Origin: Nostoc sp. 'Lobaria pulmonaria (5183) cyanobiont'
GTDB taxonomy: Bacteria; Cyanobacteriota; Cyanobacteriia; Cyanobacteriales; Nostocaceae
Direction of reading: 5' to 3'
Length of the DNA: 64,000 nt
NCBI RefSeq assembly: GCF_002949795.1
Contig: NZ_CP026692.1
Span: forward strand, 3,766,545-3,830,544
Under the pieces are notes generated by a model. The model had not been told where the DNA came from, did no database searches, and worked only from the letters and a program-made list of their open reading frames with translations. Numbering within the stretch: position 1 is the stretch's first letter; every line of letters starts with the position of its first letter. Shown in pieces: positions 44,746 through 53,922 of the stretch. Position numbers and translations under genes: made by a program.

Positions 44746-45666
44746 TTAAAATAAACAGCGTTCAATTGTCGCTACAACTGATTGAGAAAGAGAATCAAAA
44801 TCGTAACCACCTTCTAAGCCAAACAGAATTTTACGAGTTACCCCTAGACAATAATCAGTAAATAAAGCGTAGTCTTCTGGCTGCAAATTAATACTTGCCA
44901 AAGGATCTGCGGCATTGCCATCATAACCAGCACTCACAATCAGTAAATCCGCTTGAAAGTTAACTAAAAATGGTACTACCTGTTTTTCAAATAGTGGCTG
45001 ATATATGGCAATATCACTACCAGGGCGTACTGGTAAATTTAATACATTATTGTGAAAGCCGCGTTCTGTCGATCTTCCCGTACCGGGATAGCATGGATAC
45101 TGATGTAGGGAACAATAGGCGATGCGTGCTTCTGTTTCAACGATCGCCTGAGTACCATTACCATGATGCACATCCCAATCGAGGATGGCGACGCGGTTAA
45201 TTCCAGGTTGTTCTAGAGCAAATAAAGCGGCGATCGCGGCATTAGAAAATAGACAAAAGCCCATCCCTGCATCACTTTCAGCATGGTGTCCTGGAGGACG
45301 CGCTAGTACAAAAGCTGGATTATCCGACCCTAATACAACCTCAACTCCATCTAACCATGCACTGACTGCCAATAATGCCACATCATAACTGCGCGGGGAA
45401 ACTGGCGTATCTCCATCCAAAGGGCCGCCGCCACTAAAGGCGATTTGCCACAGTTTTTTGATGTAGGCTGGGCTATGTGTTCTAACCAACGAAGACATCA
45501 GTGATGGCTGTTCTGATGCTGGTGTGGGCGATCTCCAGCTAATTTTATCTGCGAATGTAGCTGCTTTTAAGGCATTTGCGATCGCACTTAAACGTTCTGG
45601 TTTTTCGGGATGGTATTTTCCAGTCTTGTGATCTAAAAATTCGTCGGAATAAATGACTGGTAGCAT
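44746..45666 (-). CDS. Histone-deacetylase-family protein
   Basis: 306 residues, full length, with the class II-like signature set: HPEKPERLSAIANAL, ARPPGHHAESDAGMGFC (tandem His), ILDWDVHHGNGTQ (metal-ligand Asp and His), VSAGYDGNAADPLA and GLEGGYDFD (Tyr-type oxyanion region). Bacterial members deacetylate small acetylated amines or acetoin-type substrates rather than histones. Substrate cannot be told from the context. Single gene. Confidence 0.9.
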   Translation of the reverse strand: MLPVIYSDEFLDHKTGKYHPEKPERLSAIANALKAATFADKISWRSPTPASEQPSLMSSLVRTHSPAYIKKLWQIAFSGGGPLDGDTPVSPRSYDVALLAVSAWLDGVEVVLGSDNPAFVLARPPGHHAESDAGMGFCLFSNAAIAALFALEQPGINRVAILDWDVHHGNGTQAIVETEARIAYCSLHQYPCYPGTGRSTERGFHNNVLNLPVRPGSDIAIYQPLFEKQVVPFLVNFQADLLIVSAGYDGNAADPLASINLQPEDYALFTDYCLGVTRKILFGLEGGYDFDSLSQSVVATIERCLF

Positions 45667-45857
45667 AGGACGAAAAAGGTCGGCAGCAGGACAATGAATT
45701 TTATTGTATCCTCACTGGTACAAACAGTTTTCCCTTGTACTAGTACAGCACGGCGGAAATAAACATACCCCTTCGGGTTCGGCAGTTCCTCATGGGGGGA
45801 ACCCCAAGACCGGACTGCCTTACCATTTCAAATGGTGTAAAAGCCCGAAATACAATT

Positions 45858-45885
45858 CTTTTGACTTTTGACTTTTGACTTTTGA
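45858..45885. repeat. CTTTTGA heptamer, four copies
   Basis: Four perfect CTTTTGA units just downstream of the GGDEF-EAL gene (minus strand). The adjacent 45760-45835 stretch contains GGTTCGGCAGTTCCTCATGG, CCAAGACCGGACTGCC and CCATTTCAAATGG and forms several small stems. Confidence 0.75.
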
Positions 45886-45901
45886 CTTCCGCCTTGCGGT
45901 A

Positions 45902-48538
45902 CTAGATCGTTGCTCGTTTACTTTCGAGAACTTCTGTTGCTTTCTGTTCAGAAAGTGGGCGGTAGAATAAAAAGCCTTGTACCTCCTCGCAGTTAATAGA
46001 TTTCAAGAATTCCAATTCCTCTTCCTTCTCTACCCCTTCGGCTGTTAACTTTAATCCCAAGCTGTGTCCCAAGGTTACTATCGCCTGGATAATATGAGCT
46101 ACTTTGGCATCCTGCGTCAAATATTGAATGAAAGATTTATCTATTTTCAGATTGTGGAGTGGCAAAAGCTGTAGGCGTGAGAGCGAGGAATGACCCGTAC
46201 CAAAGTCATCAATGGAGATGTAAACACCCATCTGCTGTAGCTCCTCTAACACCTTTGTGGTAAAATTCAAGTCCTCAATCGCTGTGGTTTCCATAATTTC
46301 TAGTTCTAAAAAGCGCGGTTCCAGACCTGTTTGTTCTAAAACCTTGGCTATAGTCTCTACCAATTTGGGTTGGCGGAACTGCTTTAGAGAAAGATTAACA
46401 GCGATCATAATCGGTGGGAATCCAGCATCTTGCCATGCTTTATTTTGGCTACAGGCCGTCTGTAGAGTCCATTCGCCGATGGGGACAATTAATCCACTTT
46501 CTTCGACCAGGGGAATAAACACACTGGGGGCGACCAATCCCATCTCTGGGTGCTGCCAACGCAACAGAGCCTCCATACTAGTAATTTTTCCGGTGGCAAT
46601 GTTCACACGAGGCTGATAGTACAGCGTAAATTCATTGCGTTCTAGGGCATAGCGCAAGCTCTTTTCTAAAGTCAGGAGTTCAGGATTTTTAGCACTCAGG
46701 GAAACACTATAGAATTGGTAGTTATTCCGCCCTTTGTCTTTAGCGTAGTATAAAGCGGCATCTGCGTGCTGGATTAGTGTTTCGGCGTCAGGACTATTGT
46801 TATCAAGTAAGGCAATACCGAGGCTGGCAGTCACATAAAGTTCATGTTCTTGGAGATGAAAAGCATCCTCTAAGGCTTGTAAGATTCTTTGCGCCACCAA
46901 AGTTACCTCTTCAATATCATTGACTCGTGGGAGTAAAATAGTAAATTCATCGCCTCCCCAACGGGCTACAGTGTCTCCGCCTCTGAGTGAGTCTTTTAAT
47001 CTTTGAGAGACACTTTGTAACAATTGGTCTCCCAGAGTGTGCCCCAAAGTATCATTAATCACCTTAAAGCGATCCAAATCGAGGAAGATCACAGCTAAAC
47101 TTTCGCCATTTCGAGTGGCGTTGGGCAGAGTTTTACTGAGCAGCTCATTAAATAGTAGGCGATTGGGCAACCCTGTCAGCAAGTCATGGAGGGCTTGATA
47201 GCGAATCTTTTCTTCTACTTGTTGACGCTGCCGCGCACCAATGATACTAGCCGCCATCGTTAAAAGAGTAGATTCTTCGTGCTTTGACCAATGACGCTCA
47301 AAGGTGCAGTCTGCCAAGCCAAGATATCCCCAGAAATCATTATCCAAGCGAAGAGGCACTAAGAGAAGAGATTGAATGCCATCTCGAATTAGGAATTCTT
47401 GTTCGGCGGCAGGAAATTTTTGGGTAATTCCGCTAATCGACTGGCCGCTAGAGAGAACTGTGTACCAACGGGCTAATCCAGGAGCTTGATAAGGCTGATT
47501 CTGCCAATGGTTGCGGGTAGATTCAATACAAGATTGTGTCCATTCAAACTTGAGGCTGACTGCTATTTCCTCTGTAACAGGATGGGGATGGTTCTGAAAG
47601 AGATAGGCACGATCTGCCTTGGCAGCTTCGCCCAGTACAGCGAGAGCTCGATCGATACCAGTTTCGTAATTCATTTCTCCTAGCAAATAATTGGCAGCTT
47701 CTGCAACTGCTTGTAACAAGCGATCGCGCTGGCGCAGTTCGGCTGTAGCTTGCTTTTGCTCTGTAATATCCCTAATAATAAAAGTTCTAATTAAATCACT
47801 TTCAGGAAGATAGAGAACGGATTGTTCAAAAACTTCTGTGCCTACTTCCACCTCCCGCACAAAAGAATTTTTTTCTAGATTGTTAATTCCAATCAAGAGT
47901 CCCGTTAAGATCGGGTGTTCTGTCCCAACTTCCCTAATATTGGGAAACTTGATACCTGCGGCTGGATTGAGATAAGTAATTCTTCCTTCGAGATCCATTT
48001 CAATAATTGGATTGGGAATGAGTTCAGGAAAGGATGCTAGGCGAGCTAGGGCGGACTCACTAGCTGCTTCAAAGCTGGGATCGATGGCTAAGGTTTGAAA
48101 AGGATTGGCAGGACTGGCTTGCTCTGATAAGAAACCAGATAAGTCTTCAACATCAAAAGATTCAGAAAATGCTTGTTCTGAAATATTGGAAATAGCATAA
48201 TATTTAGCCTGAGCTTTATTACTGCCAAAAGCAATGATATCTCCATGCCTAAGATTATGAGAAAAGCATTTATTACCATTTACAAATAAGCCATTAGTAC
48301 TGCCTTTACCCTTATAATTGCCATCAATAATCTGGAAGCCGTATTGGTCAGTTTCTGGAACAGTTACTCGCAATAAAATTGCATGTTGCATTGATACTGA
48401 CCGGGAAGCCAAGACAATAGTGTTTGCAGGATGCCGCCCCAGAGAATAAGTAGTCTCTCGTAAGGGGACAGTTCGCCGCCCTTCCAGGTCTTGGATGACC
48501 AACAGATGGCGTATTTTTTCCCGCTCATTTCCTCGCAT
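45902..48538 (-). CDS. FHA-PAS-GAF-GGDEF-EAL signalling protein
   Basis: 878 residues. FHA domain (SLGRHPANTIVLASRSVSMQ, GSTNGLFVNG) at 25-110, which binds phospho-threonine. PAS at about 170-270 (ELIPNPIIEMDLEGRITYLNPA), GAF at about 275-445, then GGDEF with catalytic RWGGDEFTIL and EAL with EALLRWQHP, DDFGTGHSS and KIDKSFI, both apparently active. It would make and break cyclic di-GMP under control of a phosphoprotein and a small ligand. FHA at the N-terminus ties it to Ser/Thr kinase signalling. It stands alone. Confidence 0.93.
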   Translation of the reverse strand: MRGNEREKIRHLLVIQDLEGRRTVPLRETTYSLGRHPANTIVLASRSVSMQHAILLRVTVPETDQYGFQIIDGNYKGKGSTNGLFVNGNKCFSHNLRHGDIIAFGSNKAQAKYYAISNISEQAFSESFDVEDLSGFLSEQASPANPFQTLAIDPSFEAASESALARLASFPELIPNPIIEMDLEGRITYLNPAAGIKFPNIREVGTEHPILTGLLIGINNLEKNSFVREVEVGTEVFEQSVLYLPESDLIRTFIIRDITEQKQATAELRQRDRLLQAVAEAANYLLGEMNYETGIDRALAVLGEAAKADRAYLFQNHPHPVTEEIAVSLKFEWTQSCIESTRNHWQNQPYQAPGLARWYTVLSSGQSISGITQKFPAAEQEFLIRDGIQSLLLVPLRLDNDFWGYLGLADCTFERHWSKHEESTLLTMAASIIGARQRQQVEEKIRYQALHDLLTGLPNRLLFNELLSKTLPNATRNGESLAVIFLDLDRFKVINDTLGHTLGDQLLQSVSQRLKDSLRGGDTVARWGGDEFTILLPRVNDIEEVTLVAQRILQALEDAFHLQEHELYVTASLGIALLDNNSPDAETLIQHADAALYYAKDKGRNNYQFYSVSLSAKNPELLTLEKSLRYALERNEFTLYYQPRVNIATGKITSMEALLRWQHPEMGLVAPSVFIPLVEESGLIVPIGEWTLQTACSQNKAWQDAGFPPIMIAVNLSLKQFRQPKLVETIAKVLEQTGLEPRFLELEIMETTAIEDLNFTTKVLEELQQMGVYISIDDFGTGHSSLSRLQLLPLHNLKIDKSFIQYLTQDAKVAHIIQAIVTLGHSLGLKLTAEGVEKEEELEFLKSINCEEVQGFLFYRPLSEQKATEVLESKRATI

Positions 48539-49408
48539 GGCTGTTCCTCAATTTCTCATATAATTAATATTTATGTCTTAGTCTAAAAAAGACTGCTCCT
48601 ATAAGTCCAGAATTTCAGGCTGCACTTATGGTAAAATTTGCTCAATCAAAGTTCTCAACCATCTGCGTAGGCCTAGCCCGCCGCAGGCATCGCAAAATTG
48701 GTATAAGGGTGTAAACCAGCTTTTACCTTCATAATTGACCGCAAGCACTCTTCTTTTTATGGAATGAGTTGGCTAATTGTTCAATCAGTTTTTTTAATAG
48801 AAATTTTGTTGTTTTCTCTATTCATACATAAGTTATAAACTTTGTTCCTTTGTCTATATCATCTAACCTTGTCTTTCTTAGGATACCCAGATCAACAATT
48901 CAAAATTAAAATTTCAAAATTGTACTTACAGAGAAGCAAGTTAGCCGTAGCGTCACGTAAAGCCTGCGGCATAGCTACCCTTAGGGCGCAGCCTCTTGTA
49001 GAGAAGAGAGTTACATGAGGGAATTTTAACCCTGACTAAAACTGAACAAAGTCCGAGCCAATCTGTCTTTGAGCTAAGTATAGATGTTGGCGTTAGCCTC
49101 TCTCTTTAGGAGCTAGTTATCCATTGGTCACATCTTTACTTAAAATTTATAAAACACCTAATCTCCAACCTCATAAAGTTAAAGACTTTTTATGTTCTAT
49201 ATATAGGGTATTAGTTCAACTTAGGGATAATAGAGAGGTATGTTTAACTTTTCCTTCCCCTGATAATGGGGTTAAGAAAGTAAGCATTAGTTAAGCATGG
49301 TTAATGAGTACTAATTGATACCTATTATTTACGATCAAATGCTGAAAGTAAGTGTTTTAAGCATTGGATGAGCATTTTAGAGAGAGTGAAGGCTGAAGTG
49401 TTGATATT
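48539..49408. other. Long intergenic region with GC-rich dispersed repeats
   Basis: 870 bp between divergent genes. Contains GCCCGCCGCAGGCATCGC (48678-48695) and a GCCTGCGGCATAGCTACCC-type element (48962-) related to the patches at 11026 and 37484. The part next to the GTPase gene is AT-rich and could hold promoters for both genes. I find no open frame. Confidence 0.5.
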
Positions 49409-50764
49409 ATGTCGGTTTATCGTAATCTGCAAGAAACTCACTTAAATCGTGCCCGCGCCAGTCTCAGACAAGCGCTTTCTTGGTATGGATATCTTCGCAA
49501 GTCAGGACAGCTTTCATCTAACCCAGAATTGGTAGGTTTGGTAAAACCAGAATTGGAAGCTTTAAATGCCACACTCAATAAGCTAGATTCAAACGTCATT
49601 AGAATAGCTGTCTTTGGTTTGGTGAGTCGAGGAAAGTCAGCAGTTTTAAATGCCTTACTGGGAGACAAAATTCTGCAAACGGGGCCGTTAAATGGTGTCA
49701 CCCAATGGCCGCGTTCTGTGCGGTGGCAGCCCGGTGGTAAGGTACTAGTAGAGTTAATTGATACGCCCGGATTAGACGAAATTGCGGGTGAGTCACGGGC
49801 GGATATGGCACGAGAAGTAGTACATCAGGCAGATTTGATTTTGTTTGTCGTCTCTGGTGATATCACGCGTACTGAGTATCAAGCACTGCTGGAATTGCGA
49901 AAATCACAAAAACCCCTAATTTTAGTGTTTAACAAGATAGATTTATACCCAGATACCGATCGCGGAGTGATTTACCAAAATTTGCAACAACTGGGTGCTG
50001 GGAATCCCCAAGCAAAGCCTCTACTCCCGGATGAAATTGTGATGGTGGCGGCGGAACCAGCAGCAATGGAAGTGCGGGTTGAGTGGCCTGATGGGCGTGT
50101 CAGTTATGAATGGGAAACACCACCACCGCAAGTAGACGAACTCAAAGAGACAATTCTGAATATTCTCAATCGGGAAGGGCGATCGCTTCTGGCTTTAAAT
50201 GCACTGATCCAAGCACGGGATGCAGAAGCCGCCATCGCTCAAAAAACTATCGATTTACGCGAAAAAGAAGCCGAAGAAATTATTTGGCAATTTACCAAAT
50301 ACAAAGCTTTGGCAGTAATGCTCAATCCCATCGCCTTCTTAGATATCCTTGGCGGAACTGTTGCTGATTTAGCTTTAATTCGCGCTCTCGCTAGATTGTA
50401 TGGTTTGCCGATGACTAGCTATGAAGCCGGGAAAATTTTAAAAACGATTTTATTTAGTTCTGGTGGCTTGCTACTGGGAGAATTAGGTAGTAGTTTTCTT
50501 TTGGGTTTAGGTAAAAGTACGGCTGCAATAACTAGTGGTGACAATCCCAGCAATATTACTGCTTTTGCTGGCAGTGCGATCGCTCAAGCTGGTATTGCCG
50601 GTTATGGCGCATATTCCGTTGGCAAAGCCGCCCAAGTCTATCTCGAAAAAGGCTGCACTTGGGGACAATTGGGCGCTAGCAGTGTCATTCAAGAAATTCT
50701 CTCTCAAGTTGACCAAAACACAATTATGTATCGTCTGCGACAAGAGTTAGGTATAAAATATTAA
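49409..50764 (+). CDS. Dynamin-like/Era-type GTPase with DUF697-like tail
   Basis: 451 residues. G1 GLVSRGKSAVLN, G3 DTPGLDE and G4 NKIDLYP are present. Switch regions and the N-terminal helix bundle resemble the YcjX/Era-like membrane GTPases of cyanobacteria. The C-terminal third (PIAFLDILGGTVADLALI, then a glycine-rich hydrophobic stretch) fits the DUF697 membrane-associating region. Likely acts on membranes or a ribosomal target; unproven. It stands alone, with an inverted repeat (ACTACCGT/ACGGCAGT, about 50822-50852) downstream. Confidence 0.85.
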   Translation: MSVYRNLQETHLNRARASLRQALSWYGYLRKSGQLSSNPELVGLVKPELEALNATLNKLDSNVIRIAVFGLVSRGKSAVLNALLGDKILQTGPLNGVTQWPRSVRWQPGGKVLVELIDTPGLDEIAGESRADMAREVVHQADLILFVVSGDITRTEYQALLELRKSQKPLILVFNKIDLYPDTDRGVIYQNLQQLGAGNPQAKPLLPDEIVMVAAEPAAMEVRVEWPDGRVSYEWETPPPQVDELKETILNILNREGRSLLALNALIQARDAEAAIAQKTIDLREKEAEEIIWQFTKYKALAVMLNPIAFLDILGGTVADLALIRALARLYGLPMTSYEAGKILKTILFSSGGLLLGELGSSFLLGLGKSTAAITSGDNPSNITAFAGSAIAQAGIAGYGAYSVGKAAQVYLEKGCTWGQLGASSVIQEILSQVDQNTIMYRLRQELGIKY

Positions 50765-51331
50765 GATTTTTGAGTTGTGTTCCGAAAAGTTTCTGTTGAC
50801 TCAAATTAACAGGAAGTAAAAACTACCGTATCAAGCTCGCTGACACGGCAGTTATAAAATAGTCGAAGTTAGTGAGCCTAGACTATGCCTTTAGCTTTGC
50901 CTTGCTGCTTAGAGACAGTACAACCTGATAAATTGGGTAGTTAGTTGTACAGATGAGTAGTGCTTTAGAGAGTTTTGAGTTACTACAGACATAAATGTTG
51001 AGAATAAACAAGAATTATTTCGTCTTTATTACCGTTTATAAGTGTTTATCAACTTCTATCAACCTCTTCTGACAATTGACTGACATTGCCAATTTGGGAT
51101 GCAAGATTGAGAACATGACCATCTCTACTAGCGATCGCAACTAGTAGAATTCCTTTACCTTTTTGAATCAAAGATGACAAGAGGGTAATCCCACTCAATT
51201 TTGCTAAAAAGATGGCGGTGTTTACCACTACCTCTTGTGGGAAGCCTATCTAAACTAGAAATGTGAGCTTTCTGAGGTCATTAAAAGCTCACAGTTAAAA
51301 TCTATCTCTGTAAACTAAAGGTGAAAGTATC
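50765..51331. other. Intergenic region before CP12
   Basis: 567 bp. Includes the small stem at 50822-50852 and, on the minus strand, a 59-codon frame 51228-51049 (listed separately). The last 70 bp should hold the CP12 promoter; I see no clear -10/-35. Confidence 0.45.
51049..51228 (-). CDS. Possible 59-residue protein or gene relic
   Basis: From GTG 51228 the minus strand reads MVNTAIFLAKLSGITLLSSL, then KGKGILLVAIASRDGH and VLNLASQIGNVSQLSEEV to a TGA at 51049. The composition is protein-like and it contains a HIP1 site in frame. There is no ribosome site and the N-terminus is abrupt, so it may be the C-terminal relic of a lost gene. I cannot name the family. Confidence 0.3.
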   Translation of the reverse strand: MVNTAIFLAKLSGITLLSSLIQKGKGILLVAIASRDGHVLNLASQIGNVSQLSEEVDRS

Positions 51332-51592
51332 ATGACAACTAGCCTAAACTCATTTGAAAATGCTGGGACGGCAAATCTTGAAGAAGCCATTACTAGTGCC
51401 ATTACTGAAGCCCGTACAACTTGTGAGCAAGATGGCAGTAATTCTGCCGATTGTGCCGTAGCCTGGGACATTGTAGAAGAGTTGCAAGCTGAGAAAGCTG
51501 ATCAACAACAAGCAAAACAAAAGAAAACCTCTCTAGAAAATTACTGCGATACCCATCCAGGTTCCGTAGAATGTCTCATCTACGACGTTTAA
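51332..51592 (+). CDS. cp12: CP12 protein
   Basis: 86 residues, the normal size. N-terminal Cys pair in TTCEQDGSNSADCAVAWD, then the conserved AWDIVEEL, and a C-terminal Cys pair in NYCDTHPGSVECLIYD. CP12 is a disordered redox switch that, when oxidised in the dark, brings GAPDH and phosphoribulokinase into an inactive complex and so shuts off the Calvin cycle. All four cysteines are kept. Its last 4 bases overlap the stop of the convergent tlyA. Confidence 0.95.
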   Translation: MTTSLNSFENAGTANLEEAITSAITEARTTCEQDGSNSADCAVAWDIVEELQAEKADQQQAKQKKTSLENYCDTHPGSVECLIYDV

Positions 51593-52407
51593 CTTTTCCG
51601 TAAATCAGTTGTTGCTGATTGCGTTATTTGCCTAACTGCCTCTAAATTAGGTGGTGGTATTTCACTTTCCATTCCCAACCACAAAAGATATTCGATATTC
51701 CCAGCCGGGCCAGTGATCGGCGACCAAGTTAAGCCTTTGTATTTCCACCCTAATTCGTGGGCGGCTTGCAACACCTGGAAAATGGCATCAGCTTGGTCGT
51801 TTGGATCTCGTACAACACCTTTTTTACCCACACGGGATCTGCCGACTTCAAACTGTGGCTTAACTAACAACACAGCTTCTCGGTTAGCTTGAGTTAGTTG
51901 CCACAAAGCAGGCAGAATCTTAGTTAAAGAAATAAACGATACATCAACTACCGCCAAATCAGGAATCGGGTCATTTTCACCATATAATTCATCTGGTCGT
52001 AGTTGTCGTAAATTGGTGCGTTCCCGCAAAATCACCCGCGAATCATTTCGCAACCGCCAGTCAACTTGTCCGTAACCGACATCAATACCGTAAACTTGTT
52101 TTGCTCCAGCTTGCAAAAGACAATCAGTAAAACCACCAGTAGAAATCCCACCATCTAAACAAATGCGCTCGGCTACGGGAATCGTAAATACTGACAAAGC
52201 TTTGGAGAGTTTTTCACCGCCTCTAGAAACAAAAGGCGATCGCTCTTTAATATTTATTTGAGCTGCAATATCTACTTCTGTTCCAGGTTTATCAACTAAC
52301 TGCTGATTAACAGTAACTTCCCCCGCCTGAATTAACCGTTGTGCTAAGGCGCGAGAAGAACATAAATTTAACTCTACTAATAGTGTGTCGAGTCGCTGTT
52401 TCGCCAA
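51589..52407 (-). CDS. tlyA: TlyA-family rRNA methyltransferase
   Basis: 272 residues. N-terminal S4 RNA-binding domain (RLDTLLVELNLCSSRALAQR) followed by a FtsJ-like SAM domain with CLDGGISTGGFTDCLLQAGA (motif I) and VVDVSFISLTKILP. TlyA enzymes methylate the 2'-OH of cytidines in 16S and 23S rRNA. It lies 1 bp downstream of the DUF29 gene on the same strand and overlaps CP12 at its tail. Confidence 0.92.
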   Translation of the reverse strand: MAKQRLDTLLVELNLCSSRALAQRLIQAGEVTVNQQLVDKPGTEVDIAAQINIKERSPFVSRGGEKLSKALSVFTIPVAERICLDGGISTGGFTDCLLQAGAKQVYGIDVGYGQVDWRLRNDSRVILRERTNLRQLRPDELYGENDPIPDLAVVDVSFISLTKILPALWQLTQANREAVLLVKPQFEVGRSRVGKKGVVRDPNDQADAIFQVLQAAHELGWKYKGLTWSPITGPAGNIEYLLWLGMESEIPPPNLEAVRQITQSATTDLRKS

Positions 52408-52866
52408 TTAACTAGACTCTCCTGGTAAGATTAAAGCCAAAGCACGATTGATAATTTCTTCTCGGTTAATCAGCTTTTCTAATTCTTGGGCTTCATAACG
52501 ACCTTCTTCTACTTCTAGAGAAGCCTCATCAATGGCATTTAAATAGGCTTCTGCTAAGATTTCTAACAATTCTTCTGGCGCGAGATAATAGCCTCCAGCA
52601 TTACGCCGCTTATTTTCCCGCTGAATTTCCCGAACTGAATTCCGAATTAAGACTTCCCAAGAGCGAGTCGTGCGGTTTTCAGCTTGTTGTTTAATCAGAT
52701 GCAACAGCAAAATCACTGCATAGCTACGAATCGTCTTGATTATGTCATTTCGGCTCATTTCTGTTAATTCTTCAACTATAATCAATGCCCCTTGAACATC
52801 GCCCTTAACAAGTAAGTCTTTCAGGGTTAATAATTCTTCCATCATCAGCGCCTCAAACATCGGCAA
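52408..52866 (-). CDS. DUF29-family protein
   Basis: 152 residues (MFEALMMEELLTLKDLLVKGD, then ALIIVEELTEMSRND, HLIKQQAENRTTRSWEVLIRNSV). All-helical, charged, cyanobacterial DUF29. Reading starts with a TTG; the ATGs two and seven codons later are likelier. The 1-bp junction with tlyA suggests co-translation. Function unknown. Confidence 0.8.
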   Translation of the reverse strand: MPMFEALMMEELLTLKDLLVKGDVQGALIIVEELTEMSRNDIIKTIRSYAVILLLHLIKQQAENRTTRSWEVLIRNSVREIQRENKRRNAGGYYLAPEELLEILAEAYLNAIDEASLEVEEGRYEAQELEKLINREEIINRALALILPGESS

Positions 52867-52978
52867 CTTCTATTGTGGCTGATGACGGTTCTGGTTCAGA
52901 TAACATAAGCTAATGCGTTTAATCTAGCGATCGCTACTTAAATGTATTATTCTTTTGGAATACACGACATCAAAATAA

Positions 52979-53314
52979 TTAAGATACAGCAAAATCCGTG
53001 TATTGCCGTAGTTCAGCAGGATGGAAACCCAAGACAATATCTTTGTGCAAAATACCCGCTTCTAATAATGCCTCTGCTACTGGCTGGGAAGTACCATCAT
53101 ATTGAATCCACACTTTATCATTAATAATATCTATATGTACCACCGAACCATGTACGCGGCGCACTCCATCCCAGCCAATGTGTAACACTTCGTAATGGTC
53201 TCGCTCCGAGTCAATGACTGCTTCTGTCTCTATTTGACCGTTAGCAGGCTTGTGACTAGCATAGTCAAATATCAACTGACGAATAATTTCACGATACCGA
53301 GCTAGCTTATCCAT
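52979..53314 (-). CDS. xisI: XisI, fdxN element excision controlling factor
   Basis: 111 residues of the XisI family: RYREIIRQLIFDYASHKPANG, HYEVLHIGWDGVRRVHGSVVHIDI, WIQYDGTSQPVAEALLEAGI and GFHPAELRQYTDFAVS. XisI is needed, with XisH, for developmental excision of the fdxN element in Anabaena, but xisHI copies are widespread and often unlinked to such elements. It overlaps xisH by 13 bp. No xisF recombinase is in the window. Confidence 0.95.
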   Translation of the reverse strand: MDKLARYREIIRQLIFDYASHKPANGQIETEAVIDSERDHYEVLHIGWDGVRRVHGSVVHIDIINDKVWIQYDGTSQPVAEALLEAGILHKDIVLGFHPAELRQYTDFAVS

Positions 53315-53721
53315 CTAATAATCCTTTCTAGTTGCTCGTCAAAGACAATTAGGTTTATTCCTATACTATTAAGAATTAGCTGACCAAAGCGTTCGGAAAA
53401 TATACCTTCGTAAACCCGCTTGGGAACTGCTAAATAAAGTTGGCGTTTTGGTTGTAGTTCTTTAAGGACGCTACGATAAACTTCATACTGTCCTACAGCT
53501 TCCTGGAGGTCATTCACGGGAGAAGGACTCAGAAAACTTTTGATTTCAACAGCTATTTTTTGATCGTCTCTCTCAGCAGCAATGGTAACTCTTTCTGCTC
53601 CAATATCTACGTAAAGTTCTCTACCCCCGTATGCCAGGTATAAGGGATCGTTGGTTATTGTCCAACCATCTGCGATAAGTGCTTTAATGACTGCGGTGTG
53701 GTAGATGTCTCTGGGTGGCAT
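53302..53721 (-). CDS. xisH: XisH, fdxN element excision controlling factor
   Basis: 139 residues. RDIYHTAVIKALIADGWTITNDP, VDIGAERVTIAAERDDQKIAVEIKSFLSPSP and LYLAVPKRVYEGIF are diagnostic. The E-x-K in AVEIKSF with the upstream Asp gives the PD-(D/E)XK nuclease look, so XisH may be an endonuclease or a decayed one. It is the first gene of the two-gene xisHI operon. Confidence 0.95.
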   Translation of the reverse strand: MPPRDIYHTAVIKALIADGWTITNDPLYLAYGGRELYVDIGAERVTIAAERDDQKIAVEIKSFLSPSPVNDLQEAVGQYEVYRSVLKELQPKRQLYLAVPKRVYEGIFSERFGQLILNSIGINLIVFDEQLERIIRWIS

Positions 53722-53841
53722 TAGTTGAAAGATAGCTCCAAAAACACAGCTTTAATCTAGCAAAGTTATTTTACAGAGTTATGATTTTGCCCGCCAAGGG
53801 CAAAAGCTTGAATAAAGCCCTTCTCAACGTCTAGAGTTCAC

Positions 53842-53881
53842 AAAAAAGCGATCGCTCCATTAAATCAAGGTGCGATCGCTA
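53842..53881 (-). terminator. HIP1-based intrinsic terminator downstream of apcF
   Basis: On the minus strand: AGCGATCGCACC, a 10-nt loop, GGAGCGATCGCT, then TTTTTT. The stem is built from two HIP1 octamers. It lies about 45 bp past the apcF stop. Confidence 0.75.
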
Positions 53882-53922
53882 TTTATGTTTATGTTGGGGC
53901 AGACACCTTGCCCGCTTAAAAT

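Noticed and set aside
49438..49701. Antisense open frame in the GTPase gene
   Set aside because: It is a shadow of the plus-strand coding sequence.
52979..53721. A complete fdxN excision element
   Set aside because: Only xisH and xisI are present; there is no xisF recombinase and no element ends are seen.
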